In this document: one piece after another, positions 42,595 to 47,386 of the stretch
Position numbering within the stretch: position 1 is the first letter of the stretch
Layout: each line of letters starts with the position of its first letter
Notes under the pieces: generated by a model
Told to the model about the DNA's origin: nothing
The model's database searches: none
Seen by the model: only the letters and a program-made list of their open reading frames with translations
Program-made: the position numbers and the translations under genes
Assembly (NCBI GenBank): GCA_000436375.1
Contig: FR885480.1
Location: forward strand, 3,987-51,372
DNA length: 47,386 bases
Origin: Azospirillum sp. CAG:239
Lineage (GTDB): Bacteria; Pseudomonadota; Alphaproteobacteria; RF32; CAG-239
Direction: 5' to 3'

Positions 42595-43707
42595 ATGGAT
42601 AACGCCAATCACAGCCGGGTTTTTGACACCGAAACGATTAATTTTCTGGAAAGCGTCAGCGACAAAGCGCACGGCAAAAGCGTCGATCTGGGGATTCTCA
42701 GTTCGGCCGGCAGTCTGAATATTGATCTTAACGCGCTGGAGAGTTTGGACGGCACGCCGAAACTGAAGTCCATCAAGCAGAGCCGGAAAGCGGATCGGGA
42801 CGACGAAGAGGAGATTGCGGTCCAGGATTTCATCGAAGAGGCAGACATTCATCTGAAAGACATTATCAACAAGGTCTTTCGCAATTCCGAGCGTTCGTTC
42901 GTAATCGTCCGCGACGACAAAATCGAATATGCCAACAAGACGTTTTTGAAAGTTCTCGGCGTGGCCGGCGAAAGCGACGTATTAAAGAAAAATTTTCTCA
43001 AATTCGTGGTTAAGGAAGATTGGAACCTGCTGGCCGAGAACATCGGCGAAATGCTGACTAACGACAAAAACCTGATGGTGCGCCTGCGTCTGGCGGACAA
43101 CAAAGTGCAGCGGATGAACTTTGAAGCCGTGTATCTGCCGGACAATCAGCATTTTACGTTTATTCTCATCGGCAGCAAGATTATGACCAAGGCCAATCTG
43201 GTTTCCGGGCTTTACGACGATCTGACCGGCCTGCCCAATTTTTATCTGCTGGAAGACCGCGTGCAGATGGCGGTCAACGCCGAAAACTACAAAGATATCC
43301 GCCAGAAGAAAAACATGATTGCGCTGGCCGGCGTCAGTGTAGACAATATGAAGGCTTTTAAGAACATGGGCATTGACGACCTGATTCTGCGCAAACTTTC
43401 GGAACGGCTGGTTCTCAGCCTTAAAAAGACCTTTACGGTTGCCAGCGGCTTAAAGTATCAGTTCTGGGTTCTGATTCCGAATGTTGACAACATGGAAAAC
43501 CTTGATGTGGAAATCAAGCGCATCAAGGCGGCTTTTGACGAACCGGTAGCAGACAATTTTACCGAACACCATCTTGACGCCAGCATCGGCGTAAGCATTT
43601 TTCCCGAGCCGGCAACTTCGGCCAAAAAACTTATCGAGCAGGTTATTCTTTCTATCCAAAAAGCTCAGCGTGACGGGGGCAGGCGCGTCGTCGTTTTCGG
43701 AGCTTAA
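42595..43707 (+). CDS. PAS domain protein with degenerate GGDEF domain
   Basis: I use the ATG at 42595 (370 residues); no strong ribosome site is seen. The middle holds a PAS domain (ERSFVIVRDDKIEYANKTFL onward). A GGDEF-type domain follows with the usual lead-in GLYDDLTGLPNFYLLEDRVQ and the end HLDASIGVSIFPEPATSAKK. The active-site GG(D/E)EF is absent: the strand that should carry it reads SGLKYQFWVLIPN. It therefore cannot make cyclic di-GMP and may bind nucleotide or act as a scaffold. It is divergent from the pseudokinase, so two degenerate signalling proteins share one promoter region (42432-42594). Confidence 0.8.
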   Translation: MDNANHSRVFDTETINFLESVSDKAHGKSVDLGILSSAGSLNIDLNALESLDGTPKLKSIKQSRKADRDDEEEIAVQDFIEEADIHLKDIINKVFRNSERSFVIVRDDKIEYANKTFLKVLGVAGESDVLKKNFLKFVVKEDWNLLAENIGEMLTNDKNLMVRLRLADNKVQRMNFEAVYLPDNQHFTFILIGSKIMTKANLVSGLYDDLTGLPNFYLLEDRVQMAVNAENYKDIRQKKNMIALAGVSVDNMKAFKNMGIDDLILRKLSERLVLSLKKTFTVASGLKYQFWVLIPNVDNMENLDVEIKRIKAAFDEPVADNFTEHHLDASIGVSIFPEPATSAKKLIEQVILSIQKAQRDGGRRVVVFGA

Positions 43708-44456
43708 GGTTTCAGCGCTTCTTCCAGCGAAAAGCCCAAACGCAGTATTTTATGCGCGGCGGGCGTGTAACCGCCGTCGGAATTATGTACGGTCAGGCCG
43801 GGGCAGATGACGGCGGGAGCTTTGGAATCTTTGCGAGCCGTGATAATAACCCGTTTGGCGTCCTGACCGGGTTTGGAAAACAGTGGAACAATGCGTACGG
43901 CTCCCATCCGACCGTGCAGGCAAGCAAGAATTTCGGTTATGGCTTCGGCGCGGTTAATCATGTAAAAATAACCCTGCGGGCGAAGCATTTTCAGACAAAA
44001 GCCTATCCAGCCCGAAAGGCTGAAGTTTTTGCCGTTGTGGGCAAAGGCCTTGCCGGGGTTCGGCGAGGGCATATCGTGTTCGGAATAAGGCGGATTGGTA
44101 ATGACGTGTGAAAAAGCGCAGGGGGACGGACAGCTTTTTTTGTCGGCAACGTCGGCGTTGACGAAAGTCAGAAAACCGTCGAACCCGTTGGCTGCGGCGC
44201 TCATGTTTGACAATTCGGCCAGTTCAGCCTGCAGTTCAAGTCCCGTAATCCCGGGGCGCAGCGTTTTGAACCTTTCGGCCAGGCAGAGGGCGACGGCGCC
44301 GGTGCCGGAACCGACGTCGAGAACGGTATCGCCGTCTTTTATCCGGGTAATCAGGGACGACAGGATAACCGCGTCGGTCGAAGCGCGGTAACCGTTCAGC
44401 GGTTGAAAAATTCTGACCCTTTTGTCGAGCAGATAATCTTCGGAATATTCCTGCAT
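43704..44456 (-). CDS. tRNA1(Val) adenine-37 N6-methyltransferase-like (TrmN6/YfiC family)
   Basis: 250 residues with a Rossmann methyltransferase fold. The N-terminal QPLNGYRASTDAVILSSL is typical of the YfiC/TrmN6 group. The SAM-binding motif is VLDVGSGTGAVALCLAERF and the N6-adenine catalytic motif is ITNPPY. The substrate in E. coli is A37 of tRNA-Val; alphaproteobacterial members are annotated by similarity only. It ends four bases inside the convergent PAS/GGDEF gene. Confidence 0.85.
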   Translation of the reverse strand: MQEYSEDYLLDKRVRIFQPLNGYRASTDAVILSSLITRIKDGDTVLDVGSGTGAVALCLAERFKTLRPGITGLELQAELAELSNMSAAANGFDGFLTFVNADVADKKSCPSPCAFSHVITNPPYSEHDMPSPNPGKAFAHNGKNFSLSGWIGFCLKMLRPQGYFYMINRAEAITEILACLHGRMGAVRIVPLFSKPGQDAKRVIITARKDSKAPAVICPGLTVHNSDGGYTPAAHKILRLGFSLEEALKP

Positions 44457-44533
44457 AAACCAGACTCTCCTGTTGCTTTGTCATAAACGCTGATATAACA
44501 TAGCGTATAAAATTTATGAAAGGAAGAAAAAAG

Positions 44534-45349
44534 ATGAAGACTTTGATTGTCATTCCGGCGCGTTACGGCTCGACCCGCTTTCCGGGAAAGCCGCTGGCAA
44601 AAATCGCCGGCAAGGAGATGCTGCTCCGGGTTTGGGAAAACGCGCAAAAGACGGCGGCAAAATTTGAAGACTGCCATGCCGTGGTGGCGACCGATGACGA
44701 GCGGATTGCCGATTTCTGCAAGAGCAAAAACATCGCCTGCGTGATGACTTCGCCGGATTGTCCGACCGGAACCGACCGCGTGGTCGAGGCGGCCGAGAGT
44801 TTTGCCGACAAGCCGGAATTCGTCGTCAATCTGCAGGGGGACAATCCGATTTGTCCGCCATGGTTTGTCGAGGCGGTCATTGCCGAATATTACAATAACA
44901 ATGCGGTGGAAACGGTTACGCCGGTGGTTAATCTAAGCTGGGAACAGCTGGACAAGCTGCGCGAGAACAAGAGAGCCACGCCGTTCAGCGGTACGACGGC
45001 CGTATTTGACAAGAACGGCGACGCCTTTTATTTTTCCAAAAACATTATCCCGGCTATTCGCAAGGAAGAAAAAGTTCGCGCGGCAATGCCGATGTCGCCG
45101 GTTTGCCGTCAGGTCGGACTGTACGGTTACAGGATGGACATTCTGCGCAAAATCGCCAAACTTCCCGAGGGGATTTACGAAAAGCTGGAAGGGCTGGAGC
45201 AGCTGCGCTGGATTGAAAACGGCATTAAGGTTCGCTGCGTGAAAGTCGATTATCGCGATTTTGAAAAAATGTCTTCGCTTTCCGGGGTTGATTCGCCGGA
45301 AGACGTTGCCAGAGTGGAAGCGGTTTTGGCCGAGACGGGAGAGTTTTAA
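44534..45349 (+). CDS. kdsB: 3-deoxy-manno-octulosonate cytidylyltransferase
   Basis: I start at the ATG at 44534 (271 residues), seven bases after an AGGA ribosome site, rather than at an in-frame ATG six codons upstream. The nucleotide-binding start IPARYGSTRFPGKPLAKIAG is diagnostic, followed by VATDDERI, MTSPDCPTGTDRV and NLQGDNP. It activates Kdo to CMP-Kdo for the inner core of lipopolysaccharide. Its presence with eptA supports a lipid A-Kdo outer membrane. The stop overlaps the next start as TAATG. Confidence 0.94.
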   Translation: MKTLIVIPARYGSTRFPGKPLAKIAGKEMLLRVWENAQKTAAKFEDCHAVVATDDERIADFCKSKNIACVMTSPDCPTGTDRVVEAAESFADKPEFVVNLQGDNPICPPWFVEAVIAEYYNNNAVETVTPVVNLSWEQLDKLRENKRATPFSGTTAVFDKNGDAFYFSKNIIPAIRKEEKVRAAMPMSPVCRQVGLYGYRMDILRKIAKLPEGIYEKLEGLEQLRWIENGIKVRCVKVDYRDFEKMSSLSGVDSPEDVARVEAVLAETGEF

Positions 45350-46065
45350 TGACGACGAGAATTATCATTGCCAGACATGGCAACACTTTTGCAAAAGACG
45401 AAACGCCGCGGCGCGTCGGCGGACGGACGGATTTGGATTTGGTCGAGGAAGAGCGCGGACGGAACGTGGGGCGTTATCTGAAAGCCAAAGGTCTGATTCC
45501 GGCGTTGGTTTTTGCCGCGCCTCTGAAACGAACCGTCAATACGGCCAAGCTGGCGATAGAAGAAATGGGCGGCGGCATGCCGTTGGAGATTGACGACTCT
45601 TTTCGCGAAGTTGATTACGGACCGGACGAAAATAAAACCGACGACGAAGTCATGCTGCGTCTGGGGCAGGTTTATGCGGTCAAAGAAGGCAAAAATCCGG
45701 CAGAGATGAGCGAAGACGCGCTGACGGATGTCGGCCGGCATGTCATTGACCTGTGGAACGAAAAGGCGATAGTGCCCGACGGCTGGAAAGTTTCGCCGGA
45801 AGACTGTATTCATGCCTGGATGAAGTTTGGCGAAAAGGTTTTCAAAAATTTTCACGGCGAGAACATTATGGTGGTTTCCAGCAACGGCGTTATCCGTTTT
45901 GCGCCGTATCTGACAGGTGATTTTAACGGTTTTGCCGGAGAACACGATATAAAGGTGACCACCGGCGGCGTCTGCGTGTTTGAACGCGAAGACGACGAAG
46001 AGAACTGGCGTTGCACGGAATGGAACGTCAAGCCGAAGAAATATTTTGAAAGTCTGCCGGATTAG
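45349..46065 (+). CDS. Histidine phosphatase-fold protein lacking the second catalytic His
   Basis: 238 residues. The first motif IIIARHGNTF (His10) and RVGGRTDLDL are present, as is FAAPLKRTVNTAKLA. Where the family normally has VVSHGGVIR, this protein has VVSSNGVIR, with Ser178 at the His position. It may be a weak phosphatase or a binding protein. It is translationally coupled to kdsB, so a link to Kdo or lipopolysaccharide metabolism is plausible. It could fill a step such as Kdo 8-phosphate dephosphorylation, but nothing in the sequence shows the substrate. Confidence 0.75.
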   Translation: MTTRIIIARHGNTFAKDETPRRVGGRTDLDLVEEERGRNVGRYLKAKGLIPALVFAAPLKRTVNTAKLAIEEMGGGMPLEIDDSFREVDYGPDENKTDDEVMLRLGQVYAVKEGKNPAEMSEDALTDVGRHVIDLWNEKAIVPDGWKVSPEDCIHAWMKFGEKVFKNFHGENIMVVSSNGVIRFAPYLTGDFNGFAGEHDIKVTTGGVCVFEREDDEENWRCTEWNVKPKKYFESLPD

Positions 46066-46093
46066 ACAACATTGTAAAAAAATGTTGTTTTTT
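46066..46093 (+). terminator. Terminator of the kdsB operon
   Basis: ACAACATT pairs with AATGTTGT around a GTAAAAA loop, followed by T residues, directly after the phosphatase-like stop codon. Confidence 0.85.
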
Positions 46094-46107
46094 GTCCGAA
46101 AATAAAG

Positions 46108-46152
46108 TATCATTAACCATGATATAAGTTTTTTTGTCTATTGTTAATGATA
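46108..46152. promoter_or_regulatory. Dyad with TTAACCAT in the SPFH gene upstream region
   Basis: TATCATTAAC (46108-46117) and GTTAATGATA (46143-46152) are perfect inverted copies 25 bases apart, and ATGATATAA occurs twice (46119-46127, 46147-46155). The first arm includes TTAACCAT, which resembles a CtrA half-site with an imperfect ATAA seven bases upstream. The remaining spacer to 46370 is AT-rich with no gene seen. Confidence 0.35.
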
Positions 46153-46370
46153 TAAAACCGGATTTTAAATTTACAAAACATTGAAAGATTCGTTTCTGCA
46201 AGGATTTTTCACTTAGTGGATTTTGGTCAAAGAGTTATACGCGATAACCGCCCGGCTGTTTTTCAGTATGGAACTAAGTGTTTCAGGGATCAGGATATAA
46301 AATCAAAAGCTGCTATTTAAAATATGTAATGTTGTTTAAAAGAACGTTTTATTGTTTTAATTTTATTTTT

Positions 46371-47195
46371 ATGTACGGATATGAAGATCGCGAAAGTAAG
46401 AATTGGTCTGTTAAGAAAATTATGAAGTGGGCCGGTGCCGGTATCGGTAGTCTTTTGGTGCTTATTGCCCTGATTTCGGCCTTTTATTCCATAAGCCCGG
46501 GATACAGAGGCGTTCTGATTACGTTGGGAAAGGTCAGCCAGCACTCGTATATAAACGGTGTCGGTTTTAAATGGCCGTTTGTTTCTTCAATGATAAAAAT
46601 GGACGTTCGAACCCGGAAAATGACGGATAAAACCTCTACATACACTTCGGATATTCAGACGGCTGATTTGGAGTATACGTTTACGTATGACTTGAACCCC
46701 GAAAATATTCATATATTGTATGAAAAAGTGGGTTTGGATTATGAAGCTAAGGCAATTCTTCCTAGTTTGAACGACGTTCTCAAGGACGTTATCGGCAAAT
46801 GGCAGGCACAGGAACTGGTGGCAAACAGAGACAAGGCCAGGGTAGACGTGGTTGCCGGTTTGCAGGAGCGTTTGGACAGACGTTTTTTTCAAAATATAAC
46901 TTTTCAGTTTATCAATATAGATTATTCGGATAAGTTTGAGGGAGCGATCGAAGACAAGGTTATTGCCGAGCAAAAGGCTCAGGAGGCAGTAAACAACACC
47001 AAACGCATTAAGGAAGAGGCGGAGCAAAAGCTGATTTCTGCCAAGGCAGAGGCCGAAGCAATGGAAATTAAGTCGGAAGCTTTGTCTAAAAACAAGGGCC
47101 TTACGGAGTATGAGGCCGTGCAAAAATGGGACGGAAAATTACCGCAGTATATGCTGGGCAATTCGACCCCGTTTGTAAATCTAAGCGGAAAATAA
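46371..47195 (+). CDS. SPFH/prohibitin family membrane protein
   Basis: I choose the ATG at 46371 (274 residues, MYGYEDRESK); an upstream GTG frame exists but lacks family similarity. One N-terminal membrane helix (GIGSLLVLIALISAFYSI) is followed by the SPFH core (SPGYRGVLITLGKV, GVGFKWPFVSSMIKMDVRTR) and a long Ala/Glu/Lys-rich coiled coil (EQKAQEAVNNTKRIKEEAEQ onward). The family (prohibitins, HflK/HflC) forms large ring scaffolds that regulate membrane proteases such as FtsH. No hflC partner is adjacent, so it is of the single-gene prohibitin type. Confidence 0.88.
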   Translation: MYGYEDRESKNWSVKKIMKWAGAGIGSLLVLIALISAFYSISPGYRGVLITLGKVSQHSYINGVGFKWPFVSSMIKMDVRTRKMTDKTSTYTSDIQTADLEYTFTYDLNPENIHILYEKVGLDYEAKAILPSLNDVLKDVIGKWQAQELVANRDKARVDVVAGLQERLDRRFFQNITFQFINIDYSDKFEGAIEDKVIAEQKAQEAVNNTKRIKEEAEQKLISAKAEAEAMEIKSEALSKNKGLTEYEAVQKWDGKLPQYMLGNSTPFVNLSGK

Positions 47196-47211
47196 TCTGT
47201 CCGGCATTCGT

Positions 47212-47246
47212 AAAAAGAGGTTCTGTTTTATCAGAACCTCTTTTTT
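47212..47246. terminator. Bidirectional terminator
   Basis: AAAAAGAGGTTCTG pairs with CAGAACCTCTTTTT around TTTTAT between the convergent SPFH and Sua5-like genes. Confidence 0.92.
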
Positions 47247-47386
47247 TTAAGCTTTGTACGAAGCGCGGCGGATGCGGTCATTGATGGCCAGGCCAAGGCC
47301 GTGTTCGGGAACGGGCGACATGGCAAGCCCCGTATAACCGGGAGCGGCATCGGCCCGGCGAAGAAAGGCAAAAAGATTGGCGGCGG
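47247..47386 (-). CDS. Threonylcarbamoyl-AMP synthase (Sua5/TsaC family), 3' end
   Basis: The frame enters from the right edge and ends at a TAA (47247-47249). The visible residues, ANLFAFLRRADAAPG and then PEHGLGLAINDRIRRAS, match the end of the Sua5-type C-terminal domain, where GLGxAINDRLxRA is conserved. The enzyme makes threonylcarbamoyl-AMP for the t6A37 modification of tRNA. The catalytic N-terminal part lies outside the window. Confidence 0.8.
   Translation of the reverse strand, partial: AANLFAFLRRADAAPGYTGLAMSPVPEHGLGLAINDRIRRASYKA

Noticed and set aside
46278..46370. N-terminal extension of the SPFH protein from a GTG start
   Set aside because: The extra 31 residues have no family similarity or ribosome site and lie in AT-rich intergenic sequence; the ATG at 46371 fits the family better.

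Overview
The window looks like the chromosome of a flagellated alphaproteobacterium of moderate GC content. It carries a CckA-type hybrid kinase, HdaA, the division-site ATPase MipZ, an rluD-rpoH pair and a direct-repeat SOS box of the alphaproteobacterial form GTTC-N7-GTTC. No rRNA, insertion sequence, recombinase or CRISPR array is visible. The gene style (Cys-rich secreted protein, lone conjugation-type coupling ATPase, AT-rich intergenic hairpins) resembles poorly cultured host-associated Alphaproteobacteria, but that placement is an inference.

Layout. 0-8 kb: end of slyX, a flavin reductase-rubredoxin fusion, a histidine phosphatase, a CPA1 antiporter, a Prx6-fold peroxiredoxin, a secreted protein with 64 cysteines behind a structured leader, a SOS-controlled umuD'-umuC pair and an S66 carboxypeptidase. 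8-13 kb: a tetR-acrA-acrB efflux operon with an AcrR-like operator. 13-23 kb: a long minus-strand cluster, in transcription order pgm, a GH114-like secreted protein, fliQ, fliR, flhB, cckA, hdaA, eptA. 23-25.5 kb: a division and wall operon, dacA with a SPOR domain, mipZ, and a small membrane protein. 25.6-26.7 kb: tRNA-His with a duplicated 3' end plus terminator, a hairpin-rich spacer and a DUF1566-like orphan.

26.8-29.6 kb: a Zn/Cd efflux unit with a free-standing HMA protein, a P-type ATPase and a nearby ArsR repressor. 29.6-37.4 kb: the accessory region of most interest. It encodes two unknown soluble proteins, two paralogous membrane anchors (one carrying a possible NERD-like nuclease domain), a VirD4/TraG-type coupling ATPase, and at its end an HNH-like protein whose gene overlaps a SUKH-type immunity-like gene. 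37.4-39.7 kb: DUF6476-like gene, rluD and rpoH. 39.9-43.7 kb: a tail-anchored pseudokinase with a membrane partner, opposite a PAS protein with a degenerate GGDEF domain. 43.7-47.4 kb: trmN6-like, kdsB, a phosphatase-fold protein, an SPFH/prohibitin protein and the 3' end of a Sua5/TsaC gene.

The two strongest points for follow-up are these. First, the umuD gene encodes only the processed UmuD' form: its start codon falls exactly at the self-cleavage site, and both catalytic residues of the protease are replaced. Second, the coupling-ATPase operon ends in a probable nuclease-immunity pair, which suggests a contact- or secretion-dependent antagonism module.
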